Source: an uncultured Eubacteriales bacterium (lineage in GTDB: Bacteria > Bacillota > Clostridia > Oscillospirales > Oscillospiraceae). Taken from it: DNA of 47,307 bases. Shown here piece after piece: positions 8,347 to 15,966 of this stretch; the first letter of the stretch is position 1, and the number at the start of each line of letters is the position of its first letter. The position numbers and the translations under genes are program-made. The stretch spans positions 1 to 47,307 of the forward strand of contig URDG01000022.1 of the NCBI GenBank assembly GCA_900546515.1, given 5' to 3'. The notes beneath the pieces were generated by a model. It saw only the letters and a program-made list of their open reading frames with translations. It was not told the DNA's origin and made no database searches.

Positions 8347-8997
8347 TCAGTTCAGATCCTGTTTTTCAAAGTTCACCGCGCTTATCTTATAGGTCAGCAC
8401 ATTCAGCACGGCAAAAATCACAGCGCCGGTCACAAGGAAAATCAGCTTCTGCGTCAGATATGCCGGATCCGCCGTGTCGAGACGGCTGCGCACAAACGGC
8501 ACAGCGTAGGTCGATGCGATGTCCAGCGCCGTAAGGACGAATACGGCAATGCTCGACTTGATAAACGATACGCCCACCTTGGCAACATTTTTGTAATAGC
8601 TGAGGAAAAACACGGCGTTGAAAACACCGTACACGATGAATCCCTCGGCAAAGAGCGCAATGTTCGCATCCATTCCCGCCTGATTTCCGGCCGGATTCAA
8701 CCGTCGGCTCAGCAGCACGAACGGTATCATTATCAGAAGCTGTACAAGCTCAATGATGACGGCAAACATGATGCGCGCCTTAACAACGTCCCTCTTGCTG
8801 ACAGGCAGGCCAGCAGTATAGATAATGTCCCGGTTCTCGCGCCCCTGAAGGCAGGTGAAAAATATTGCCATCGAGACATAGAAGAATATCACGCAGTACG
8901 GATAATTCGGGATAAGCACCATCGCCGCAAGCACGAGCATGAACGGCGTGACCGGGTGCATGGACAGCACGAACTCCTTTTTCAGCAGCTTTGCCAT
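8347..8997 (-). CDS. ABC-2 type transporter permease
   Basis: A 216-residue integral membrane protein with about six hydrophobic segments. It starts MAKLLKKEFVLSMHPVTPF and has a cytosolic stretch ENRDIIYTAGLPVSKRDVVKAR after the second helix pair. That stretch is typical of the small ABC-2 permeases found with single-ATPase exporters in Firmicutes. Its start codon directly follows the stop of the ATPase gene (8997/8998), so the two are translated together and probably assemble as a homodimeric permease with two ATPases. The substrate is unknown; such systems usually export peptides, lipids or antimicrobials. No substrate or immunity gene is visible next to it. Confidence 0.82.
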   Translation of the reverse strand: MAKLLKKEFVLSMHPVTPFMLVLAAMVLIPNYPYCVIFFYVSMAIFFTCLQGRENRDIIYTAGLPVSKRDVVKARIMFAVIIELVQLLIMIPFVLLSRRLNPAGNQAGMDANIALFAEGFIVYGVFNAVFFLSYYKNVAKVGVSFIKSSIAVFVLTALDIASTYAVPFVRSRLDTADPAYLTQKLIFLVTGAVIFAVLNVLTYKISAVNFEKQDLN

Positions 8998-9840
8998 TCA
9001 GTCCGCCTCCTTTTCAATATGCACCATTATTGACTCAAGATCGGCTTCCGTGAGGGGCACGTTCAGCTTTGCTGCGTCCTCTGCGGCGACAAGCGCGGAG
9101 AAGCCGTCCTTTGTACGCTTGCAGCCGGTGAGCCGGACGGGACTTCTTTCAAGCTCCTCCCTGCTGCCGAACTGAGCGATCATATATGACCTTTCAAACT
9201 CGCGCATCGGCGCGTCTGCAATTATGCGGCCTTTTTTTATATAAATTATATTGTCCGCGCACTTATCGAGGTCAGAGGTTATGTGCGTGGAGAAAAGTAT
9301 CGTTTTCCCCTCGTCGCACAGCTTCATGAACACATCCAGCAGATCGTCGCGCGACACAGGGTCAAGGCCGCTGGTCGGCTCGTCGAGTATGAGCAGATCG
9401 GCATTGTGCGACAGGGCGAGCGTCAGCGCGTATTTCACTTTCATGCCTGCGGACAGCTGAGACGGCGTCTTATTCTCGTCGAGCGCGAACATATTCATAT
9501 ACCGGCGGTATGCCGCGTCGTCCCACGAATCATAAAAAGCCGTCGTCACAGCGGATATAACTCTGAGTTTTTTCTTCGGATAATAATCCACGCCGCTTGA
9601 AACATAGCCTATGCGGCTTTTTATCTCATGCTCATGCTGCTCAAAGTCCATGCCGAAAAACTCAATGCTTCCCCCGTCCGGGTGGACGAAGTTGAAAAGC
9701 GAATTGAGCGTTGTAGATTTTCCGGCGCCGTTGCGCCCGATAAAGCCGGTTATCTTCCCCGGCTCCAGCGAAAACGAGCCCCCGTCGAGCCTGAAGCCCG
9801 GATATACCTTCGTGAGCCCCTTTACATTCAGCACATCCAT
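8998..9840 (-). CDS. ABC transporter ATP-binding protein
   Basis: A 280-residue ABC ATPase with Walker A GRNGAGKS at residues 35-42, a Q-loop region in GYVSSGVDYY, signature LSAGMKVKYALTLA, Walker B LLILDEPTSGLD and the switch histidine in LFSTHITSD. The signature is LSAGM and not LSGGQ, as is common in the CcmA/YtrB-like branch that pairs with ABC-2 permeases. A C-terminal extension of about 60 residues follows the ATPase core. It is the middle gene of a three-gene operon: AbrB-type regulator (stop 3 nt upstream of this start), ATPase, permease. It drives the efflux encoded by the permease gene that follows. Confidence 0.88.
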   Translation of the reverse strand: MDVLNVKGLTKVYPGFRLDGGSFSLEPGKITGFIGRNGAGKSTTLNSLFNFVHPDGGSIEFFGMDFEQHEHEIKSRIGYVSSGVDYYPKKKLRVISAVTTAFYDSWDDAAYRRYMNMFALDENKTPSQLSAGMKVKYALTLALSHNADLLILDEPTSGLDPVSRDDLLDVFMKLCDEGKTILFSTHITSDLDKCADNIIYIKKGRIIADAPMREFERSYMIAQFGSREELERSPVRLTGCKRTKDGFSALVAAEDAAKLNVPLTEADLESIMVHIEKEAD

Positions 9841-9843
9841 GCC

Positions 9844-10065
9844 TTATTCCTCCCCATCTTCATTTTCCGGGAAAACCGTCTCCGCAAGCTGTGAAAACAT
9901 GCTCTGCGGCGGGATCGCCATCCCCCGCTTTATATCACCGAGCACGATGAGCGTGTCGCCGGGCCTGATGCCGAAAACCTCACGCGCCTCTTTCGGTATG
10001 ACAAACTGCCCTTTTTCGCCGACCTTGACCGTCCACGCATATTTCCCCTTGGGTGTTTTTCTCAT
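9844..10065 (-). CDS. AbrB/SpoVT-type DNA-binding regulator
   Basis: A 73-residue protein whose core, VKVGEKGQFVIPKEAREVFG followed by IRPGDTLIVLGD, is the swapped-hairpin AbrB fold (residues 11-42). A short tail follows that may dimerise or sense a ligand. It is the first gene of the ABC operon and probably its regulator; such small ABC operons more often carry a GntR gene in this position. I chose the ATG at 10065, which has a GAAGG ribosome site and lies below a consensus promoter. A longer in-frame reading to 10200 would run through the promoter and lacks a ribosome site. Autoregulation is suggested by a 9-bp direct repeat between promoter and gene. Confidence 0.85.
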   Translation of the reverse strand: MRKTPKGKYAWTVKVGEKGQFVIPKEAREVFGIRPGDTLIVLGDIKRGMAIPPQSMFSQLAETVFPENEDGEE

Positions 10066-10088
10066 TTCTTCACCTTCAGTGTAAAATG

Positions 10089-10106
10089 TATGATTTGTAT
10101 GATTTA
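10089..10106 (-). repeat. Tandem 9-bp repeat, candidate AbrB operator
   Basis: TATGATTTG (10089-10097) and TATGATTTA (10098-10106) are consecutive, 8 of 9 bases identical, and sit immediately downstream of the -10 box of the abrB-like operon. A protein bound here would block transcription initiation. Confidence 0.45.
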
Positions 10107-10134
10107 TATTACCACGCCAACATATCAAAGTCAA
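10106..10134 (-). promoter_or_regulatory. Consensus promoter of the abrB-ABC operon
   Basis: On the minus strand, TTGACT (10129-10134), a 17-nt spacer and TAATAT (10106-10111). The start codon lies about 40 nt downstream. Confidence 0.8.
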
Positions 10135-10160
10135 GGGCAATATGAGCGCCGCACAGACGG

Positions 10161-10222
10161 CAAAAGCCGCATGGGAGGAGAGAAAACCCGTGCGGCTCAT
10201 ATATAAAACTGCTGGCAGCAGT
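10161..10222 (-). terminator. Double terminator after the beta-helix lipoprotein gene
   Basis: On the minus strand, a small stem ACTGCTG/CAGCAGT (10208-10222) followed by TTTTAT comes first. Then a larger hairpin with arms AGCCGCA.GGG and CCC.TGCGGCT (10165-10196) is followed by TTTTG. Together they end the gene at 10230 and insulate the abrB operon. Confidence 0.65.
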
Positions 10223-10229
10223 CTTTTGC

Positions 10230-11729
10230 TTACTTCATTACGGTGCCGTCTGCAAGCGTTATGGTGTATCCGTTATAGTTTATGGTTCCGTTGTTCACAA
10301 GGCTCGTAAGCGTGCAGCTGCCGGTCAGCGTCCACGTGCAGCCCGCTCCCACCGTCACTGCCGCGTTGTTTTCCGCCGCACTGCCGGAGCTGTTCTCTAT
10401 AATGTTCACCGTACCCTTGAACTCGCTGCCGTTTGTGAGCGACATTGTGAGCGTGGATATACTATCGACAACAATATCGCCTGTCAGCTGCTGCGCGCTG
10501 GCCGTGAATTCCACCTGTGCGCCGTTCGAACCCGCGCTGCCCCAGCCGCGAGAACCGGAGTTTCCGCAGACGCGCATCAGATAAGTGCCTGATGCATTAT
10601 TCACGATGTCCACGCCGGAGAGCTTTATGATACTGTGCGTATTTGTGACATAGATCATATCGCCGTTATCCGACGTCAGCGTGCCGCCCGTCATCGTGAA
10701 CTCGGAGGTTCCGACATCCGCATCGCCGGACATGGACTGATAGATCATCACATTGTGTACGTTTTCATCGGAGCTTGAGCCATTCGTGCTGCTCATGCTG
10801 CCGGAGACATCGCAGTTCTCCAGCGTGATTGAATTCTTGCCCTCTATGACGAGCGCTTCAGAGTTATTGGCGGTAAGCTGTGCGTTTTTGACAGTAATGT
10901 CCGCAGTAGAGTACACCGCCGGGGAATTATAGCCGTTTGAGGTATAGCTGCCGCCGTCGACGTTCACGGTGCCGCCGCCTCTGTCGGAGCGTATGGCGGC
11001 GGATGAGCTGCCGGAGGTCTCGACGGTGAGATTTTCTGCATTTGTCACAGCGCCGCCGGTGGTCTGGATACCGCCGGAGTTATCCGCCGTCGTGGTGATC
11101 GTCGAGTCGGAGATATTAACCGTAGTGCCGCTTCCGTAGCTGAAAACGCCGTTGCCGTTCTGAGCCGAGGAGCTGACTGTTGCATCAGTTATGTCAACCG
11201 TTGCGCCGTTTGTGGCCAGCAGCGCCGCATTCATGCCGTAAAAATCCCCGTCCTCGGTGTTGGAGCTCGCGCCGCCGATCTTGCTCACCGTTATATCGGA
11301 AAGCTTGACCTCCGCGCCGTCTATTCTCAGCGCATTTTCGTCATCGCCCGCAGAGCTGTAGCTGCCGCCTGAATACTCGCCGTCTTCGCTGATGGTGTCG
11401 GCGCTGCTGCCCTGTGTGACCTCACCGCTGCCGCCGAAGCCGCCCGGCGCGCCGCCGGGCATGCCGGGGCCGCCTTTTCCGTCAGGCGCTTCACCGTCGG
11501 GCTTTTCAGGAGGCTCTCCGCCGGGTGCGCCGCCCTCCGGCTTCTCGGGGGGGTCTCCGTCCGGCTTATCCGCACCGGGTATATTCCCGCCCTGCATTGC
11601 GTCCTCCGCCTGCTCCGCAGTTGTCTGAGACGATGCGGCCGTTTCCGCTGTGGTCGACGAGCACGCGGCAGTCGTCAGCAGAAGCGCCAGCACCAGCGCG
11701 GCCGCCATGATTTTTTTCCAGCTTTTCAT
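10230..11729 (-). CDS. Secreted lipoprotein with beta-helix (polymorphic adhesin-like) domain
   Basis: A 499-residue protein beginning MKSWKKIMAAALVLALLL with lipobox TAAC at about residue 23-26, so it is a lipid-anchored surface protein. Residues about 50-100 are a Pro/Gly/Glu/Asp linker built of repeats such as DPPEKPEGGAPGGEPPEKP. From about residue 120 to the end are many Ser/Thr/Asn/Gly-rich strands of the form TVDITDATVSS, TTVNISDSTITT and TVNVDGGSYTS, the rhythm of a right-handed parallel beta-helix. Proteins of this layout in Clostridia often bind or act on carbohydrate; no catalytic residues are recognisable. An in-frame TTG at 11735 is less likely as start than the ATG at 11729, which has AAGGAAG seven bases before it. 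Confidence 0.75.
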   Translation of the reverse strand: MKSWKKIMAAALVLALLLTTAACSSTTAETAASSQTTAEQAEDAMQGGNIPGADKPDGDPPEKPEGGAPGGEPPEKPDGEAPDGKGGPGMPGGAPGGFGGSGEVTQGSSADTISEDGEYSGGSYSSAGDDENALRIDGAEVKLSDITVSKIGGASSNTEDGDFYGMNAALLATNGATVDITDATVSSSAQNGNGVFSYGSGTTVNISDSTITTTADNSGGIQTTGGAVTNAENLTVETSGSSSAAIRSDRGGGTVNVDGGSYTSNGYNSPAVYSTADITVKNAQLTANNSEALVIEGKNSITLENCDVSGSMSSTNGSSSDENVHNVMIYQSMSGDADVGTSEFTMTGGTLTSDNGDMIYVTNTHSIIKLSGVDIVNNASGTYLMRVCGNSGSRGWGSAGSNGAQVEFTASAQQLTGDIVVDSISTLTMSLTNGSEFKGTVNIIENSSGSAAENNAAVTVGAGCTWTLTGSCTLTSLVNNGTINYNGYTITLADGTVMK

Positions 11730-11912
11730 ATTCAATCTTCCTTTCGGTCAATCAATAGTTTTTATCTCATTACGGCCTCAGTATACCGCGCCTTTCTTAA
11801 AAGCACCTGAAAGACCTGTAAACAATTCATTAAGCCACGGCCGCGCACTATTAATTCCGTAATGAAGGATCTGCGGGCTGTGTCCGCTCACCGGTTCCAT
11901 GAAATTTTTATA

Positions 11913-11961
11913 TTGACAACGATGAGACAAAGTGGTATTTTATTTTTACCATTTGGTTAAA
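11913..11961 (+). promoter_or_regulatory. Promoter with overlapping inverted repeat upstream of the copper block
   Basis: TTGACA (11913-11918), a 17-nt spacer and TATTTT (11936-11941). Directly downstream at 11944-11961 is TTTTACC-ATTT-GGTTAAA, an inverted repeat with 6 of 7 positions symmetrical, well placed for a repressor. It does not match the CopY box (TACAnnTGTA), so the regulator is unknown. Confidence 0.6.
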
Positions 11962-11982
11962 TAAAAATTTAGGAGTGATCTT

Positions 11983-12495
11983 ATGTCCGAAAAGGAAAAA
12001 GCGGCGGCCAAGCTGCTGGATACCAGGCTCAGCGACAAAATTGCGAAGAAAATGTGCACCTGTGCGGTTATAATGCTTATTGCGGTGCTCATTCACGACG
12101 GCGACCACATCCGTCAGGCCTACAAATGGACCTACTCCATCCCCCTGTCTCTTTGGGCGCTGAATCTTACCGTATACGTGCTGCCCGTAGTGTCCATCTT
12201 CCTTGCCAAAAGCAAACGCTTTTCCGCGACGCTCGTCAGCGCTATCGCCGGTGTGTTCACGTCCGCTTCCTTCGTTATCCTGCACCTCTGCGGCTCATCT
12301 ACCGGGCTTTGGGGCGTGTGGAACTTCTCATACTTCGAGCTCATTGAAGGCGTATGGTATAACGGCGTATTCTATCAGGGGATAGACACGCTCAGCTGGA
12401 TATTCCTTTTCCACGTCCCGGCAATGTGCCTGCCCTGCTCCTACATATCTTTCAAGGAGTACCTCAGACTGAAAAAAGAAGCAAAAGCCGCATAA
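11983..12495 (+). CDS. Four-helix membrane protein with HDGDHIRQ motif, unknown function
   Basis: A 170-residue protein with four hydrophobic segments (about residues 26-39, 55-75, 83-105 and 138-158) between charged ends. The end of the first segment carries LIHDGDHIRQA, a cluster of His and Asp at a membrane edge that could bind a metal. Further candidate ligands are HLCGSS in the third helix and FHVPAMCLPC in the fourth, with a CxxC-like arrangement. The start has AGGAGTG before it. It is separated from copA only by a terminator-like hairpin, so a role in metal homeostasis is an inference from position and residues; I do not recognise the family with certainty. Confidence 0.6.
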   Translation: MSEKEKAAAKLLDTRLSDKIAKKMCTCAVIMLIAVLIHDGDHIRQAYKWTYSIPLSLWALNLTVYVLPVVSIFLAKSKRFSATLVSAIAGVFTSASFVILHLCGSSTGLWGVWNFSYFELIEGVWYNGVFYQGIDTLSWIFLFHVPAMCLPCSYISFKEYLRLKKEAKAA

Positions 12496-12506
12496 AAACG
12501 AAAGGA

Positions 12507-12537
12507 ATGGAAAGGGCCGCGGCTCTTTCCATTTTTT
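12507..12537 (+). terminator. Terminator-like hairpin directly before copA
   Basis: ATGGAAAG (12507-12514) and CTTTCCAT (12525-12532) pair, extended by GCC/GGC, and are followed by TTTTTT. The copA start codon is only five bases after the T run. Confidence 0.7.
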
Positions 12538-12542
12538 GAAGC

Positions 12543-14882
12543 ATGAAAACAACTCTGAGAATAAACGGTATGGACTGCGCCGCATGCGCGCCGAAGCTTG
12601 CCGCGCGGCTTGAAAAGCTCCGCGGCATACGCAGCGTTCAGGTGAACTATGCGGCCTCCCGCTGTACAATAGAATATGACGAGGCGGCGCTCACGCTTGA
12701 CGGGCTGCACCGCGCTGTGCGCCGCGCCGGTTTCGATCTGCCGCTGGAGACGGTTGAGCTCGAATGCAGCTTTTACGACGCGAATGCAGCCGCGAAAGCC
12801 CTCGGCAGCGTTTTCGGCGTAAAATCCGCCGTCTGCGGCGAGGGCAGGATAACGGTCACCCTGTGGCCGGCCGGTGTCGACAGCAGAGCGCTTCTGAAAG
12901 CTCTGCGCGAGAGCGGGATATACGCAAGCGTCAAGGCTCGCAGCGGCGGCGAGGAGGACATACAGACTCACGACAGGATGCGGCTTTTAAAGGCTCTGTG
13001 CGTTTCCGTGCTGTTCACGATGCCGCTCGTATGGGACCTGCACCCGTATATACAGCTGGTGCTGGCAAGCATAGTGCAGTTCGGACCGGGGCAGTATTTC
13101 TACCGCGGCGCACGGCGCGCGCTCAGGCTCAGGACAGTGAGCATGGATCTGCTCGTCGCGGTCTCGACGACGATAATATACCTGTACAGCGTCTTTGTGA
13201 CATTTACGGTCAGTCTGGACATACAGCTCTACTTTTTGTCCGAATGCGTGCTGCTGTCGTTTATCCTCTTTGGCAAATATCTGGAGACGCTTTCGCGCGG
13301 CGAAGCCTCCGGCGCGATACGCCGTCTCATGAGGCTGCGGCCAAAGCGTGTGACGGTCGTGCGCGGAAGCGAAGAAAAGGAGATAGACCTTGACGACGTC
13401 ACGGAGCTGGATATTGTCCGCGTGCATCCCGGAGACCGCATCAGCGTCGACGGGACAGTGCTCGAGGGCAGCTGCTCAGTTGATGAATCAATGCTTACCG
13501 GCGAGAGTCTGCCTGTCGAAAAGGAGCCGGGAGACACGGTATACGCCGGTACGCTCAACCGCTCGGGCAGCATACTCATGTCCGCCTCCGGGATAGGCAG
13601 GGATTCCGTTCTCGAACAGATAATCCGCATCGTAGAGCACGCTCAGTGCTCCAAGTCGCCGGTCGAACGCTTCGCGGACAAGGTCGCGGCGGTATTCATC
13701 CCGGCCGTCGTGCTTATCGCAGCAGCCGTGTTCGTGCTGTGGTTCCGGTATCTCGCACCGGGCGATCTGAGCCGCGCGGTATACTGCCTGTGCGCGCTGC
13801 TGGTGATAGTCTGCCCGTGTGCGCTGGGGCTGGCCACGCCGACGGCCATAATGACCGGCTCGGGGCGCGCAGCAGAGCTTGGAGTACTGTTCCGCGACGG
13901 CGAGCAGCTTGAAAAAGCATGCAGGATCGACACGGTGGTTTTCGACAAGACCGGTACGCTCACCTACGGCGAGCCGGAGGTCACGGATCACATATGCATC
14001 TGCGGAGACCCGGACAGCACTTTGCTGCTTGCCGCCTCGGTCGAGCGCCTGTCCGAGCACCCGGTCGCCCGCGCCGTGACGCGCTGCACCGGCAGCCGCT
14101 ATGCCTCGGCCCTACCATTTGCAGTCGATGATTTTGAGAGCCTGCACGGCGCGGGCGTATGCGGGACCGTACAGGGGCAGCGCGTCGTCTGCGGCAGCCG
14201 CGCGCTTCTGACAGAAATGTCTGTTGATCTGTCCGCGCTGGAGAACTTTGAAGATGTGCGCGAGCAGGCAAAAACCGAGGTTCTCATCGCTGTTGACGGT
14301 GAGCTGCGCGCCGTGCTGGGCGTTGCCGACAGGCTGCGCCCCGATGCGTCCGAGGCCGTCAGCCGGCTGCGCGCCGCCGGAATAGACGTGTGGATGCTCA
14401 CAGGCGACAACGAAAAGACCGCCCGCGCCATTGCCGCGCAGGCGGGTATAGTTAACATAATACACGACACCCGTCCCGGCGGCAAAGCCGCCGAGATAAA
14501 GAAATTACAGGACAGCGGACGGTATGTGTGCATGGTGGGCGACGGGATAAACGATGCGCCCGCACTCGCCGCCGCGGACGTGAGCATGTCCGTCAGCACC
14601 GGGACCGATATTGCCATGGAATCGAGCGGGATAATGCTGCTCGGCGGCGAGCTTATGTCCGTACCGCTGGCGATCAGGCTCTCAAAGCGCACGATGCGCA
14701 TCATAAAACAGAACCTCTGCTGGGCGCTATTATACAATCTTATCTGCATACCGGCAGCGGCGGCCGGGATCATTAATCCCTCTATTGCGGCGGCGGCAAT
14801 GTCAATAAGCTCAAACGGTGTGCTGCTCAACTCTCTCCGGCTGAAAAATATGGAGCATAAAAATGAGAACGGAAAAATTTGA
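12543..14882 (+). CDS. copA: Copper-translocating P1B-type ATPase
   Basis: A 779-residue ATPase that exports Cu(I) from the cytosol. An N-terminal heavy-metal domain has GMDCAAC (Cys12, Cys15). A second HMA-like repeat (about residues 75-135) has lost its CxxC and reads LECSFYDANAAA. Then follow the membrane helices, the actuator loop with SMLTGESLPV, the intramembrane VCPCALG (Cys424-Pro-Cys426), the phosphorylation site DKTGT (Asp468), SEHPVA (His506) and GDGINDAP (from Gly666). The CPC motif with HP loop fits Cu+ transport, although Ag+ cannot be excluded. Before the ATG at 12543 there is only a weak GAAG and a terminator-like hairpin. Starting at the next Met would cut the first beta strand of the HMA domain, so 12543 is kept. 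It overlaps the next gene by 20 nt. Confidence 0.93.
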   Translation: MKTTLRINGMDCAACAPKLAARLEKLRGIRSVQVNYAASRCTIEYDEAALTLDGLHRAVRRAGFDLPLETVELECSFYDANAAAKALGSVFGVKSAVCGEGRITVTLWPAGVDSRALLKALRESGIYASVKARSGGEEDIQTHDRMRLLKALCVSVLFTMPLVWDLHPYIQLVLASIVQFGPGQYFYRGARRALRLRTVSMDLLVAVSTTIIYLYSVFVTFTVSLDIQLYFLSECVLLSFILFGKYLETLSRGEASGAIRRLMRLRPKRVTVVRGSEEKEIDLDDVTELDIVRVHPGDRISVDGTVLEGSCSVDESMLTGESLPVEKEPGDTVYAGTLNRSGSILMSASGIGRDSVLEQIIRIVEHAQCSKSPVERFADKVAAVFIPAVVLIAAAVFVLWFRYLAPGDLSRAVYCLCALLVIVCPCALGLATPTAIMTGSGRAAELGVLFRDGEQLEKACRIDTVVFDKTGTLTYGEPEVTDHICICGDPDSTLLLAASVERLSEHPVARAVTRCTGSRYASALPFAVDDFESLHGAGVCGTVQGQRVVCGSRALLTEMSVDLSALENFEDVREQAKTEVLIAVDGELRAVLGVADRLRPDASEAVSRLRAAGIDVWMLTGDNEKTARAIAAQAGIVNIIHDTRPGGKAAEIKKLQDSGRYVCMVGDGINDAPALAAADVSMSVSTGTDIAMESSGIMLLGGELMSVPLAIRLSKRTMRIIKQNLCWALLYNLICIPAAAAGIINPSIAAAAMSISSNGVLLNSLRLKNMEHKNENGKI

Positions 14883-15816
14883 AACAAAGCTTTCCGGCAT
14901 GATCTGCCCGGAATGTGAAGATGAGGCCGCCGCAGCGCTGCTGCACACGCGCGGCGTCATATCAGCCGATGTGAGCTACCGCAGCGCTGCGGCAAGGATC
15001 ACATATGACCCGGATATAACCGGCACGGCGCAGATATGCCGCGCGCTCAGCGAGGCCGGTTATCCGCCCGGCAGCCGCGGAAGGAGCGGCGTCATTGCGG
15101 ACATATGCGCCGCGTTCGCGGTCGTGCTGCTGACCGTGTTCATCCCGAAGCTGACGGCACTGGTCGCAGTCCCTCAGGCGGAGGCCGGCGCCGGATACGG
15201 CGCGCTCTTTGTCATAGGACTTCTCACAGGAGTGCACTGTATCGGCATGTGCGGCGGAATAATGCTTACGCAGGCCGGCGCGGCAAGGAAAAGCCGCTTC
15301 TCCGGCCCCGCGCTCTACAATCTCGGGCGTGTTATAAGCTATGCCGCGGTGGGCGGCGCATGCGGCGCGCTTGGCAGGATCATAAGCTATGATGCCGCAT
15401 TCAAAAGCATGCTCTTTACAATGTGCGGCGCGCTCGTCGTGCTGATAGGCCTGCGGATGTGGGGCGTGCCGTTTCTGCGCCGTCTGAGCGCGCAGCTCAG
15501 GCGGCCATGCGAATTGCCGCAGGACGTGCGCCGGAAAACGCTCGGACGTCCGCTGCTCATAGGCATAGCCACTGGGCTCATGCCCTGCGGTGCGCTGAGC
15601 GCGATGTGGCTTTACAGCGCAGCATCCGGCAGCGCCGCCAAAGGCGCTGCCTCCATGCTCGTTTTCGCGCTGGGCACGGTGCCGGCCATGCTGCTCTTCG
15701 GCGCGCTCGGTTCGATGATCCCGAAAAAATACAACAAATATATCCTCAAATGCAGCACCGTGCTCATTGTCTCTCTCGGCCTTGTGCTGATGATAAAGGG
15801 CATACGGCTGGTATAA
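14863..15816 (+). CDS. HMA domain fused to a TauE/SafE (UreH-like) membrane domain
   Basis: A 317-residue protein. Residues 1-70 form a heavy-metal-associated domain with MICPEC (Cys15, Cys18). The rest is a six-helix membrane domain carrying GVHCIGMCGGI (residues 123-132) and, in the second half, TGLMPCGALSAMW. These repeated Cys/Pro/Gly signatures are those of the UreH-like branch of the sulfite exporter TauE/SafE family, which includes CcoH-like proteins linked to copper supply. Its 5' end overlaps copA by 20 nt with a GGAG site inside copA, so the two are co-translated. A role in delivering or exporting copper with CopA is inferred from the fused metal domain and the coupling. A strong terminator follows. 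Confidence 0.82.
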   Translation: MRTEKFETKLSGMICPECEDEAAAALLHTRGVISADVSYRSAAARITYDPDITGTAQICRALSEAGYPPGSRGRSGVIADICAAFAVVLLTVFIPKLTALVAVPQAEAGAGYGALFVIGLLTGVHCIGMCGGIMLTQAGAARKSRFSGPALYNLGRVISYAAVGGACGALGRIISYDAAFKSMLFTMCGALVVLIGLRMWGVPFLRRLSAQLRRPCELPQDVRRKTLGRPLLIGIATGLMPCGALSAMWLYSAASGSAAKGAASMLVFALGTVPAMLLFGALGSMIPKKYNKYILKCSTVLIVSLGLVLMIKGIRLV

Positions 15817-15820
15817 CGGC

Positions 15821-15866
15821 AAATATACGCCTGCGGACGCGTTCCGCGGGCGTATATTTGTTTATT
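15821..15866 (+). terminator. Rho-independent terminator after the copper block
   Basis: AAATATACGCC.GCGGA and TCCGC.GGCGTATATTT form a long stem (15821-15859) followed by a T-rich run. Confidence 0.88.
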
Positions 15867-15868
15867 TT

Positions 15869-15917
15869 ATCACAATTTGTCTAGTGACAAGCCGCCGCTT
15901 GTGTGGTATTCTATAAT
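15869..15917 (+). promoter_or_regulatory. Promoter and palindrome upstream of flavoprotein module 1
   Basis: A consensus TATAAT is at 15912-15917, but no good -35 box is at the right distance. Instead ATCACA (15869-15874) and a perfect TTGTC-TAGT-GACAA palindrome (15877-15890) lie just upstream, where an activator or redox regulator could bind. The start codon at 15967 has GGAAGGGAG before it. Confidence 0.5.
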
Positions 15918-15966
15918 GTGGAGATAGCAAACACCTTATCAGATTTATTTTGGAAGGGAGAAACAT

